NCBI RefSeq assembly: GCF_046630445.1 | Contig: NC_092333.1 | Coordinates: 354,425,001-354,489,000, forward strand | Origin: Rutidosis leptorrhynchoides | Taxonomy: Eukaryota > Streptophyta > Magnoliopsida > Asterales > Asteraceae | Direction: 5' to 3' | DNA: 64,000 nucleotides | Shown here: in pieces, positions 22,311 to 34,586 of the stretch | Numbering within the stretch: position 1 is the first letter of the stretch | Layout of the letters: every line of letters starts with the position of its first letter | Made by a program: the position numbers and the translations under genes | The notes under the pieces: generated by a model | Database searches by the model: none | The model's input: only the letters and a program-made list of their open reading frames with translations | Told to the model about the DNA's origin: nothing

Positions 22311-22392
22311 GGCCATGCGATCGCATGGCCTGGATGCCTTAATCCCATGCGATCGCATGGCCTGGATGCCTTAATCCCATGCGATCGCATGG
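22311..22392 (+). repeat. Three 16-bp perfect palindromes in a 32-bp tandem repeat
   Basis: CCATGCGATCGCATGG occurs at 22313-22328, 22345-22360 and 22377-22392, exactly 32 bp apart; the first is embedded in the 20-bp palindrome GGCCATGCGATCGCATGGCC. The spacer CCTGGATGCCTTAATC is kept. The array ends 21 bp before the TATA box. Confidence 0.95.
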
Positions 22393-22413
22393 CAGGGAAA
22401 GTGTGGCCAAGTC

Positions 22414-22420
22414 TATAAAT
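22414..22420 (+). promoter_or_regulatory. TATA box of element E LTR
   Basis: GTCTATAAATTCACC lies just after the palindrome array; transcription would start near 22445. Confidence 0.6.
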
Positions 22421-23375
22421 TCACCAATTTTCGAACGAGTTTTACACATCTTTTTCCTTTCTTTCCTCTGATCAAATTATATATATTTATATTTATAATT
22501 TTAAGTTTAATTTAAGATTAATAATAATTGGGTTATTGTAAGAAATATTTTAAGGTTTTATAAGTCGAAATTCTGTCCGGGTAACGCTACGCGATAAATA
22601 ATCACTATACGCTATGTTCTTCCCTTTTTAAATTAATGTCTCGTAACTAAGTTATTATTACTTATTTAAATCGAAGTAATCGTGATGTTAGACTAAATAT
22701 TAAAGACGGGGTTATTGGATTTTGTACCATAATTTGGGTTTGGACAAAAGACCGACACTTGTGAACATTGGACTATGGACTATTAATAGATGGGGGTATT
22801 GTCTAATTGAATGATAACTCATTGGAATCTGTTGAACCTATCTTCAAATTAGTTAATCTAATAATTATTAAATGATTATGCATGTCCTATTTAGTAACGT
22901 TTATACAACATCTTTTACAAATCATTTAATTTAATCAATTGGATTGGGTAATTTATTATTCATTATGGCCAAGTGAATAAATTAATGTATCATGGACTAA
23001 TTATAACAGGGGTGGATTACATACAAGGGTAATTGGTGTAATTATTAACAAAGTATTAAAACCTTGGATTATACGCAGTCGATAACCTGGTGTAATCATT
23101 AAACAAAGTATTAAAACCTTGTTACAGTTCGAATCCCTAATTAGTTGGAATATTTGACTTCGGGAATAAGGTTAATTTGACGAGCATTTTATAATTATGA
23201 CCGATGAATTATCATGGACAAAAACCAGATAGGTTTCAAATAATCCAGGACAAAGGACAATTAACTCAAGAGTAATAAATTAAAATCAAAACGTCAAACA
23301 TCATGGTTACGAAAGTTTAAATAAGCATAATTTTTTTATTTTATATCTCATCATACTTTTATTTACTGTCATTGT

Positions 23376-25186
23376 TGAAAGGACCCGTTCATATACATAA
23401 TAAATGATTCATAATAGTTGATTACATCGTGAGGTATTTGACCTCTATATGATACATTTTACAAACATTGCATTCGTCTTTAAAAAAACAAACTTTCTTT
23501 ACATCGAAATTTGACAGGCATGCATACCATTTCATAATATCCACTATCCAACTATAAGTTGACTTAATAATAATCTTTGATGAATTCAATGACTCGAATG
23601 CAACGTTCTTCGAAATATGCCATGAAAGACTCCAAGTAATATCTTTAAAATGAGCAAATGCACAGCAGAAGATTTCTTTCAATCCTGAGAATAAACATAC
23701 TTTAAAGTGTCAACCAAAAGGTTGGTGAGTTCATTAGTTTATCATAATCATTCATTTTTATCATTTTAATAGACCACAAGAATTTCATTTCCAGTTCTCA
23801 TAAATATACGTCCCATGTATAGAGACAAAAATCATTCATATGGATTGAACACCTGGTAATCGACATTAACAAGATGCATATAGAATATCCGCATCATTCT
23901 GGGACACCCATCGGACATGATAAAATCGACGCACTAAAGCATTCCAAATTCCAGAATGGGGCATGTTGGGCCCAATAGATCTATCTTTAGGATTCGCGTC
24001 AATTAGGGGGGTCTGTTCCCTAAATCTTAGGCTACCAAGCTAAAAGGGGCTTATTCGGCTTCGATCCATTCAACCATATAATATAGTTTCAATTACTTGT
24101 GTCTATTTCGTAAAACAGTTATAAAAATAGCGCATGTATTCTCAGTCCCAAAAATATATATTGCAAAAACATTTAAAAAGGGAGCAAATGAAACTCACAT
24201 ATTGTATTTCGTAGTAAAAATACATATAACGTCATTGAACAAGTGCAAGGTTGACCTCGGATTCACGAACCTATATTAATAATATATAATTATATGTTGG
24301 TCAATATTTGTCTAACAGTTTAAGTTAAACCGTAGTGTATCACAATCCTAATGCTCCAGACTAATATGCAAAAGTCAATAAAAGTTAATTTGACTCAAAA
24401 TGATTTCCAAAATTTATACATGATTATTATACAACTTAAATATAGTCATTTAATATATTTAAATATATTTTTTTAACAGATTTTATTATAGTAAATAATA
24501 TAATTCATTCATTAATAAATAAATAAAATTTTATATTAAAATTTATGTAATAAAAATATACTTTTATATATCTTAAATAATAAAATTTATAAAATTCAAT
24601 TAATATCATAAAAATAACATGCTAGGTATTATTAATGTAGTTATATTATACGTGGTAAAATATCTTTGTATCACATATTTATTTAATAAAATAATATTGA
24701 TAATAATAATAGTAAGTAAAAGTTGTATTATTTTGTAATAACAATTATTATTATTTTATTATTTAAAAATACCAATATTTATAGTTACTAAAAAAGTTAT
24801 TATGATAATAAAAATACTAAAATGATAGTAATAATGATATTTTATAATAACAATGATATTTCTATTAAAAATAATAATTTTAGTAAAAATGATGGTTTTA
24901 ATATTAATAATGCTTTTAATAATAATATTGATAAAAATAATGAAAATGATATTTTTATCTCAATCAATATATTACAAAATTTTTATTTCATTATGATACA
25001 GATACTCATTATTTCTTAATCAATTTGTTAATAACTTTTAGTCGTCTTTTATATCGCGTTCATAATAATGATAATAATATTAATCGTAATAATTAGATGT
25101 TACTAATATTAGTTTTAATTATAATAATATTAATAATAATAAATATTATGATAATATTAATGATAATACTAATAACTATTTTAATG

Positions 25187-25273
<87 letters not shown>

Positions 25274-26451
25274 TTAATAATTAGATAATAATTATAACGA
25301 CGATAATAACGACGATATTAATAATCATTTTTAATAATAATACAAAATTTCAATTGACTATAACTTCTAATCCGTTCATCGAAACCATTCGATATCTAAA
25401 TGAAAAGTTCTTAATTTTTCGTTAGCTTTCCAACGACATGCATATCTTATACCTTATCTCAACCGCAGGTGTAACTAATTCAAGATTCAACGTAATTTAT
25501 CTAAGGGCAATATCAAAAGTACAAGCATGCATAATCCTATATACTCGAGCACTAGTCAGGGATACACTATTGTTATGTAAAAAAAATTTATTTACGAGTA
25601 CTCACGTATCAATATTGAGATTCAATATTGCAGGAAAGGTACGTAGACGCAACGGAGATGATAACTACCTAATTGACCTCCCGAACATACCCATGAACCA
25701 TACCCATCACCTTTATAGCCATAACTCATAATTTCCTTAGCCCTTTTCCCACTCGAAAAACTAAGTTTGAAATTCATGCGAGCAGACCCTCGTCGTAGTA
25801 TTTTATGTATATTACTAATAATAATAATAATACCACTAATAATAATACCATAAGATATTAATCTTTAATAATAATAATAAAATTAAATAAATTAAATAAA
25901 TATTTACGGAGTATAAGATTAGAGGGATAGAGAATTTGATAAATGAAATGAACCTAAATCACATGGAGTTTTATAGACCCATTCCTGGACCCCATTCCTC
26001 CGTAATTGCAGGCCTTACTTTTACATCTTATATGAAGTTAAAAAAAAACGTGGCATGTGGTTGTTTATATAATATTTAATATGATATAATTAATTTATAT
26101 AATTATTTAAATATTATATTATATTCGCGTGCATGGTAAAAATATAATTTTTACTAAAATGACACGTACGTTGTCACTTGACTCATGTATCACTTTCGGT
26201 TTTTCGAGCGCACTTTCGTATGTTTAGAAAATTAGCCTTTTATGTTACGTGACGTGTACCTTTAATAATAATTTGACTTATTTATCAATAAATTACTTTA
26301 TGAAAATGTATCTTATAAAAATTTGAGCGTCGTGGTCATTTGCTTCTATAAATCAGTGACTCGTTATTTACCAAAATATATTATTTTAAATTGGGACGTT
26401 TTATGACTAAGTTAAAAATATATATATTTTCATTTAAAATTGTAAATTTGT

Positions 26452-26493
<42 letters not shown>

Positions 26494-27117
26494 AAATATT
26501 TGTCAAATGATATAATATTTAGTCTTTCAAAACAATTACATTTCAAAGTTCATTTTAACTCGTTTTAAATAATAGTAGTTATTTTACCAAATAATGTTTT
26601 TAATATGAAAACTAAAGAATTGATTTATCAAGGGACACGAGTTAATTAAGTAAAGTACATTTAAACGAAATGATTACTAACTTTTGACTAACTCTCGTTA
26701 ATGACACTTTTCTAAATTACTTTTATCAAATATTCCGGATACCGTTAAAAAGGGAAAGGTTTTCTAAATCAAAGTGGACCTCTCATCAGAGACTAGTAAT
26801 CATAATTCAAGGTAACTGTTAAATCAATCATTTGATATTATCTTCTACTTTCATTGATAAACATATTGGAACGAATGCATTTATGTAAAGTATTACACGT
26901 CTAATACTTTGTTAATGTTTTCAAATTATAATATATATATACATAATCATATTCTTCCACATAATGGTTCGTGAATCATTGGAACTTGGTCGAGGTTAAA
27001 TGAATATATGAACATGGTTTAAAATCCTTGAGGTTTAACTTAACAAACTTTGCTTATCGTGTCGGAATATTATAAAGATAAAGTTTAAATTTGGTCAGAA
27101 ATTTCCAGGTTGTCACA
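23376..27117 (-). repeat. Element F LTR (3' in element sense)
   Basis: 3742 bp, on the plus strand from TGAAAGGACCCG to GGTTGTCACA. Contains a (TAA)n run at 25186-25272, a (TA)n run at 26454-26491 and the conserved CAATATTG double motif at 25610. The Ile-rich ORF at 25097 is a product of the (TAA)n run. No gene. Confidence 0.93.
25186..25272 (+). repeat. (TAA)n microsatellite in F LTR
   Basis: About 29 units; the second LTR of F has only a few units at the same place (33318), so it changed after insertion. Related runs in H at 44401-44521 and 53398-53524. Confidence 0.95.
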
Positions 27118-27155
27118 GTACCTACCCGTTAAAGAAATTTCTTCCCGAAATTTGA
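27118..27155 (-). other. Element F polypurine-tract region
   Basis: On the minus strand AAATTTCGGGAAGAAATTTC is followed by TTTAACGGGTAGGTAC and then the LTR start TGTGACAACC. The same arrangement is seen in G (62225-62261) and H (46426-46460). Confidence 0.7.
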
Positions 27156-27468
27156 TTGGGATGGTCATAGCTGACAATAAGTATGTTTTCATAAAGCATA
27201 TAAGCTGAAGATTAGGGTTTTATCATCATTGAGTAATATGGATACAATCATTTGATTTTGTGAAGAGTACGAGTGAAGCTATCACCAAAAGAGTGAATTG
27301 AGTAGGTATAGATTCGTTATATCTTTTGACGTAGATATGATTGATTTTCAAGTTCAAGAGATTTGGAGAAAATCTTCGTAATAAGATTTGATTCTCTGGT
27401 AACCAAGGGAATTTGGATCCGCTTTAAATACGATCATCCATTTTGATTTGCTCTGTCAGAGATTTTCC

Positions 27469-27475
27469 TATAAAT
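27469..27475 (+). promoter_or_regulatory. TATA box of antisense unit in element F
   Basis: CCTATAAATCCACC on the plus strand lies 76 nt before the ATG of the antisense ORF, followed by a pyrimidine-rich leader. The motif and spacing recur in G (61850-61856, minus). In H the TATA (46774-46780) is split from its ORF by solo LTR I. Confidence 0.55.
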
Positions 27476-27551
27476 CCACCTCCGTCGTTTCCTTACAACT
27501 CACACCTTCTATTCTTTCCCCCTCAACTCATATTTTAAAGTATTCATCAAT

Positions 27552-27725
27552 ATGCTCCATCCAGTTCTGATTCTCGACATACTTCTAACTTTCATATCGG
27601 TCATTCTTCTTTTTCATCTACCGCCGAAAGAATCTATTTACTTATACTATACTCTTGGGTTTATAGTGTTTCTAGTTCTCCCGTGTCTTTATATTGCTAT
27701 ATGCATCGACATATACGGTTTATAA
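27552..27725 (+). CDS. Antisense 57-residue hydrophobic protein, copy in F
   Basis: A 57-codon ORF on the strand opposite to element F. It begins MLHPVLILDILLTFISVILL and has two hydrophobic stretches (about residues 4-21 and 35-52) separated by a HLPPKES turn, so it would be a small two-helix membrane protein; the second stretch contains an FLVLPCLYIAI segment. The same ORF, exactly 57 codons, exists in H (47479) and G (61607). The sense strand of the G copy has stops in all three frames. A TATA box lies upstream. Against G, about 15 codons differ only synonymously and about 20 change a residue, mostly hydrophobic for hydrophobic. No known family recognised; function unknown. Confidence 0.6.
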   Translation: MLHPVLILDILLTFISVILLFHLPPKESIYLYYTLGFIVFLVLPCLYIAICIDIYGL

Positions 27726-28410
27726 TTTCTGGGTGGTTGTTGGATTTTATATCTTCCCTTATATTTCGATGTCCCTGCTTCTGTCACCCATAATCATTGT
27801 CATCTCCAGTTAATGCTTTCTTTTATTTGCTGCGATTTATACCCCAATTTATATTTCGGAGTTTTGTCCTTTCGTTTCTTCTTCTTGCGATTAAGCTCCG
27901 CTTGTAATGGTCCAGAATTTACAGATATAAATTTCAGATTGAACATTGTTAATGTTCTAAGAAGGAACTGGTAATGGCAAAATCTTGTTTTGTCAAATTA
28001 CTAGAATACCCTGGAAAAGACCAAATCATCAAGAAAATATTTTCTTGATATTTTTAGAGGTTATATAGAATACAAGAGTCGTGTAGCATGGCACATGATG
28101 ACGTTATGATCTGTGAATCATCACGTTATATTTAGAAACTCAGCATTAATTGCTGTAATATAATCACGTTGATCAAGTGTCATTATATTATACTAACTCA
28201 TGCTTCAGTTCCCAACATTATTCTAAAAATATTCCTATTTTAAACTCGAATGTTTCAGAATTTAGAAGCTAAAATAGTTTCTTTTATGATGTAATACATA
28301 TAGCGCGAAGAGGTAAATGATTTCAGATAAGAATAATTAAGAAAATATCTTCAGAAATATGGAGGATATTTATAATGAAAGATACGATGATATCTTTAGA
28401 ATTTCTAATA

Positions 28411-28551
28411 TCAGAGGATGATGAAGAATATTGTCCGCAGTGGTTTAGAGTCAGGAGCAAGGTATTTGTTAATGACTTCAGCAGATACTGAATCATTTGG
28501 ATTCTTTGAAGGCAAGTTCAGTCTTTGTGATTTGTCCACAGCCTCTTTCAT
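28411..28551 (-). CDS. Conserved 46-codon sense segment, copy in F
   Basis: In element sense an ATG is followed by KEAVDKSQRLNLPSKNPND and runs to a TGA. It has the same length, with no indel, in H (48335-48475) and G (60880-61020). Several F-to-G differences fall at synonymous third positions. Upstream of the ATG the same frame is open for some codons in F and H but shifted in G, so this is probably the last part of a longer reading frame. Not recognised. It might be the end of a diverged gag or a captured host fragment. The overlapping 130-codon plus-strand ORF at 28418 is taken as its shadow. Confidence 0.45.
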   Translation of the reverse strand: MKEAVDKSQRLNLPSKNPNDSVSAEVINKYLAPDSKPLRTIFFIIL

Positions 28552-29524
28552 ACTTTGCTCAATCCGTTTTCCAGTTCCAAAACTTCTCTTTTTCTGCGCT
28601 TTGCCAGCACACTATTCATTATCATCAAACTTTTTACTGTTAAGCTCGTTTTATAGTTTTTGCTGCTTCATCAACATTTCGAGAATTATTCCGCAGTTCA
28701 GGGTGTTTTTCAGAACTTCACATTCGAAGTATGTAAGCCTTGGAGATAGACGTTATATGTATAACTGTTGGCGTCAACATGCTGCGAGATTTCAAAATAC
28801 TGATTGCTAATTCCCAATGATTCGTATGGCAATTCTCGTTACAAGATGCGAATGAGTAAATGATGGGTTTCGGTAATTATAATGATTCTTCGGAAGGTCA
28901 AAGATCAGTGAAGTTGTGATTAAGTTTTTCTTTTTATTTCATTTTTTTTATGTGGTGAAACATGAAAGGTTCTCCGGTAACAAAAGGGTAATCATATATA
29001 TCAAGATTATGATAAGGCTACTCCAATTGAAAAATCGAAGTTGTCTTGCTAGAGCTGTGATAGAATTTGCTACTTTGAAAAGGAATTACAAAATTATTTT
29101 TGCTAATAAATGCCAAAGGATCTGACACAGATCTTTGTTGAATTATGACTTTGGTTTCGAGAGCTTTTTAAGTACATAACTGTGGGTAATATGTGGTTGA
29201 ATCATCATCTCGATTGCTCATTATTTGAAGTGTCTTCAGAAATTTTCGAAGGATTTGAACACAGATTTTAATCGTTAATATACATTTGATGTTCTAACAC
29301 AGTTTTGAAGTCAAAGTATTACTTTGAAAGATGTAAGAATCTAAAAGTGATGATACTGGTTATATCTCGAATTGAATTCTGAGGTTTCAAAATCAGAATA
29401 TGTAATTGGGTTTAAATGAGTATGGTTGTTTTGAATTCTATGAAAGAATGTATATTATTGTGAAAGTAGGAAGTATAGTTGATAATTTGCTTGATCAGAT
29501 TCGAAGAATGTAACATATTAATTG

Positions 29525-29596
<72 letters not shown>

Positions 29597-30126
29597 GGGT
29601 ATTACCTACCCGTTAAAAAAAATTCACAATTAATATTTTGTACGAAAGAATTTTATTACAGTCTTTATGAAAATATATATGTATATATTCTCCTCAGATG
29701 TAACATAGATTTTAATGAGTTAATACTAAATTAAACTCATTCGATTTATGGTTGAAACTAGAATTGAATAATCCCTTGAAGGCTTTAGAGATTACATAAG
29801 TATTTCTTCAATAATATTGAAATTATGAATCAATACTTCGTTATTTGTTGAGATGTGATGTTGGTTTTCGTTAAATTCTTGTGAACTTCGCAAAGTACGA
29901 ATGATGTTATCTGAAAAGTTTCGGTTACATCAATGATGAAGTGTAAAATCAAATATATACTTGATTTATGAGGAATTGGAATTTGTTGAATTAAGGCAGA
30001 GATTGTAGTTAACGATGGTTAAGTCGCGAGCGAGGGACGTACATTATTGCATATTTGTAATATGAATTAACCGAGTAGTTAAGATTCACACACAACAGCT
30101 TAGCACGAAAAGATTTATTTTTATTT

Positions 30127-30196
<70 letters not shown>

Positions 30197-30719
30197 ATAT
30201 ACATATAATTTCTTTAGAGGGAATGAGTTAATTCTTCATAACTCGTTGATACAATATACGCATTATTGATTCGTAATGATATCCACAGTGATACTTGAAC
30301 TGACGGAGTTTGTGATGTTATAGGTGTTGTTGATTCTGATGCTGACTGCACTTGACGATGCTGGTGACGCTGACGGTACTGATGATGCTGTTGGTAAAAC
30401 AAGTTTAGCTTGTTAACCACACACCATTTTTGTCAGAGTTTCTACTCTTCCTTCTATCATTTTGGTTCGCTTAACTGATTTATGGTTAGGGCTAGATTAG
30501 ATAATCTCTAAGACTTTAGAGATTACATAATCGCCGCGGAATATTTCTCCAATGAAGTTATGAATTAATACTTCGTCAGTTATTGTTGTTGGTACTCCTT
30601 GGTATCTATGGTACGTATGACATTGATGCTTGTGGGACAGATTGTGAAGTTGAGGTTTATGACGCGGTTGTGATTGGAGGTGGTAATGGTACTGTTGGTA
30701 CTGATGATGGTGGTACTGG
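28552..30719 (-). other. Element F internal region without supported gene
   Basis: Mostly AT-rich, with (TA)n runs at 29528-29593 and 30130-30186. It includes an internal copy of the polypurine-side motif (TACCTACCCGTTAA at 29603-29616) and, on the plus strand near 29040-29090, a degenerate copy of the zinc-knuckle-like segment better seen in G. No intact ORF is supported. Confidence 0.6.
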
Positions 30720-31154
30720 TTATGCTGCTGGTGCTGCTGCCGGTGTTTGTAACCTTTGCACCATATTCTCCAAAGCCACTACCCGAGCACGAAGCTCGTT
30801 GACTTCTTCTATTACACCCGGGTGATTGTCGGTTCGGACGAGTGGATAAATAAAATCTAAAATTTGATGTAATATATAATCGTGACGAGATACTCTGGAA
30901 ATGAGAGAGAAAATGGTGTTTCGGACAGGTTCGCCGGTAAGTGCTTCAGGTTCTTCGTTAAGAGGGCAATGTGGTGGATAGAAAGGATCGCCTTCTTCTT
31001 GTCTCCAATGATTGAGGAGGCTACGAACTCATCCCCAATTCATCCAGAATAGGTGATGACTGATTGGTTGATCCATTCCGGTCACACTGCTTTTGGAGCT
31101 TGAGTGAGATTCCATTTCGGAATCCGAGTGACTTGAACTGATGACAAATTCCAT
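30720..31154 (-). pseudogene. Gag-position ORF of element F, one nonsense codon
   Basis: 144 codons in element sense, the first ORF after the primer site. It starts MEFVISSSHSDSEMESHSSS, continues through a Trp-rich GMDQPISHHLFWMNWG segment, and ends in a heptad-like coiled coil with an EEVNELRARVVALENMV segment and an Ala/Pro tail. TGA at 31029-31031 replaces a Trp codon present in G and H. By place it corresponds to the N-terminal part of a Gag, but I do not recognise the fold, and the capsid core and zinc knuckle are absent. Orthologues: H 50454-51044 and G 58478-58873. Confidence 0.6.
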
Positions 31155-31498
31155 TTCGTACGATTGGATAAAGGATTTTTTGATATGAAATGATTTTCCA
31201 GCTATCGGATGGTACATAGAATATCTATATATATAGATCAAAAGATTTCGTAGATTACGGAGGAATTTGCGGGATATATCAGGCAAAGTTTAAAGTAACA
31301 GATACGATAAGATATGATTTAGCATATATGCTAAGATATGAATTTTGTCTATACACTACTCATGCAATTAATGTAGCAAGATGTGTCTAGACTAATAATG
31401 ATAAGCAGGTAATTTCTTAAGGATGATAAGCAGATGATTTCCGACTAGAAATGATAAGTAAAACTTTTGACATGCAGACCTGGTTCACTAAGACCACC

Positions 31499-31510
31499 GC
31501 TCTGATACCA
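31499..31510 (-). other. Primer-binding site of element F (initiator tRNA-Met)
   Basis: TGGTATCAGAGC on the minus strand, two bases after the LTR end: the classic plant initiator-Met primer site, unchanged here. Confidence 0.95.
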
Positions 31511-31512
31511 AC

Positions 31513-34507
31513 TGAAAAGACCCGTTCATATACATAATAAACGATTCACAATAGTTGATTACATCGCGAGGTATTTGACCTCTATATGATATATTTTACA
31601 AACATTGCATTCGTTTTTAAAAAACAAACTTTCTTTACATCGAAATTTGACAGGCATGCATACCATTTCATAATATCCACTATCCAACTATAAGTTGACT
31701 TAATAATAATCTTTGATGAATTCAATGACTAGAATGCAACGTTCTTCGAAATATGCCATGAAAGACTCCAAGTAATATCTTTAAAATGAGCAAACGCACA
31801 GCGGAAGATTTCTTTCAATCCTGAGAATAAACATGCTTTAAAGTGTCAACCAAAAGGTTGGTGAGTTCATTAGTTTATCATAATCATTCATTTTCATCAT
31901 TTTAATAGACCACAAGAATTTCATTTCCAGTTTTCATAAATATACGTCCCATGAATAGAGACAAAAATCATTCATATGGATTGAACACCAGGTAACCGAC
32001 ATTAACAAGATGCATATAGAATATCCCCATCATTTCGGGACACCCATCGAACATGATAAAATCTAAGTACTAAAGCATTCCAAATTCCAGAATGGGGCTT
32101 GTTGGGCCCAATAGATATATCTTTAGGATTCGCGTCAATTAGGGGGTCTGTTCCCTAATTCTTAGGCTACCAAGCTAAAAGGGGCTTATTCGGCTTCGAT
32201 CCATTCAACCATATAATGTAGTTTCAATTACTTGTGTCTATTTCGTAAAACAGTTATAAAAATAGCGCATGTATTCTCAGTCCCAAAAATATATATTGCA
32301 AAAGCATTTAAAAAGGGAGCAAATGAAACTCACCTATTGTATTTCGTAGTAAAAATACATATAACGTCATTGAACAAGTGCAAGGTTTTCCTCGGATTCA
32401 CGAACCTGTATTAATTATATATATTTATATGTTGGTTAATATCTGTCTAACAGTTTAAGTTAAACCGTAGTGTATCACAATCCTAATGCTCGAGACTAAT
32501 ATGCAAAAGTCAACAAAAGTTAATTTGACTCAAAATGATTTCCAAAATTTATACATGATTATTATATAACTTAAATATAGTCATTTAATATATTTAAATA
32601 TATTTTTTTAACAGATTTTATTAGAGTAAATAATATAATTCATTCATTAAAAAATAAAATTTTATATTAAAATTTATGTAACAAAAATATACTTTTATAT
32701 ATCTTAAATAATAAAATTTATAAAATTCAATTAATATCATAAAAATAACATGCTAGGTATTATTAATGTAGTTATATTATACGTGGTAAAATATCTTTGT
32801 ATCACATACTTATTTAATAAAATAATATTAATAATAATAATAGTAAGTAAAAGTTGTATTATTTTGTAATAACAATTATTATTATTTTATTATTTAAAAA
32901 TAACAATATTTATATTTACTAAAAAAGTTATTATGATAATAAAAACACTAAAATGATAGTAATAATGATATTTTATAATAACAATGATATTTCTATTAAA
33001 AATAATAATTTTAGTAAAAATGATGGTTTTAATATTAATAATGCTTTTAATAATAATATTGATAAAAATAATGAAAATGATATTTTTATCTAAATCAATA
33101 TATTACAATATTTTTATTTCATTATGATACAGATACTCATTATTTCTTAATCAATTTGTTAATAACTTTTAGTCGTCTTTTATATCGCGTTCATAATAAT
33201 GATAATAATATTAATCGTAATAATTAGATGTTACTAATATTAGTTTTAATTATAATAATACTAATAATAATAAATATTATGATAATATTAATGATAATAC
33301 TAATAACTATTTTAATGATAATAATAATAATAATATTAATAATTAGATAATAACTATAACGATGATAATAACGACGATATTAATAATCATTTTTAATAAT
33401 AATACAAAATTTCAATTGACTATAACTTCTAATCCGTTCATCGAAACCATTCGATATCTAAATGAAAAGTTCTTAATTTTTCGCTAGCTTTCCAACGACA
33501 TGCATATCTTATACCTTATCTCAACTGCAGATGTAACTAATTCAAGATTCAACATAATTTATCTAACGGCAGTATCAAAAGTACAAGCATGCATAATCCT
33601 ATATACTCGAGCACTAGCAAGGGATACACTATTGTTATGTAAAAAAAATTATTTACGAGTACTCACGTATCAATATTGAGATTCAATATTGCAGGAAAGG
33701 TACGTAGACGCAACGGAGACGATAACTACCAAATTGATCTCACGAACATACCCATGAACCATACCCATCACCTTTATAGCCATAACCCATAATTTCCTTA
33801 GCCCTTTCCCACTCGAAAAACTAAGTTTGAAATTCATGCGAGCAGACCCTCGTCGTAGTATTTTATGTATATTACTAATAATAATAATACCACTAATAAT
33901 AATACCATAAGATATTAATTTTTAATAATAATAATAAAAATAAATAAATTAAATAAATATTTACGGAGTATAAGATTAGAGGGATAGAGAATTTGATAAA
34001 TGAAATGAACCTAGATCACATGGAGTTTTATAGACCCATTCCTGGACCCCATTCCACCGTAATTACAGGCCTTACTTTTACATCTTATATGAAGTTAAAA
34101 AAAAACGTGGCATGTGGTTGTTTATATAATATTTAATATAATATAATTAATTTATATAATTATTTAAATATTATATTATATTCGTGTGCATGGTAAAAAT
34201 ATAATTTTTACTAAAATGACACGTACGTTGTCACTTGACTCATGTACCACTTTCGGTTTTTCGAGCGCACTTTCGTATGTTTAGAAAATTAGTCTTTTAC
34301 GATACGCGACGTGTACCTTTAATAATAATTTGACTTATTTATCAATAAATTACTTTATGAAAATGTATCTTATAAAAATTTGAGCGTCGTGGTCATTTGC
34401 TTTATAAATCAGTGACTCGTTATTTACCAAAATATATTATTTTAAATTGGGACATTTTATGACTAAGTTAAAAATATATATTTTTTCATTTAAAATTGTA
34501 AATTTGT

Positions 34508-34586
<79 letters not shown>

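Larger units (their letters stand above)
21841..23375 (+). repeat. Element E 5' LTR, left segment
   Basis: Begins TGATGGTGCTCC at the break in the C LTR. Contains an AT-rich palindromic stretch (22200-22265), the 32-bp palindrome array and a TATA box. It ends with ATTGT (23371-23375), the target-site copy of F. The 60-codon ORF at 22026 is not supported as a gene. 22450-23370 has nothing else I can name. Confidence 0.8.

Noticed and set aside
22311-22392. CRISPR-like array of repeats and 16-bp spacers
   Set aside because: Spacers are identical, units are 32 bp, and the context is a plant LTR promoter.
25097-25288. ORFs made of Ile, Asn, Leu or Tyr runs (also 44243-44590, 40188-40403, 49865-50092, 60330-60713, 62903-63136)
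   Set aside because: They are translations of (TAA)n, (TAT)n and (TA)n microsatellites.
28418-28810. 130-codon plus-strand ORF in F with a counterpart in G (60756-61013, minus)
   Set aside because: It overlaps the sense segment whose codon pattern fits coding better, and its length and end differ between copies.
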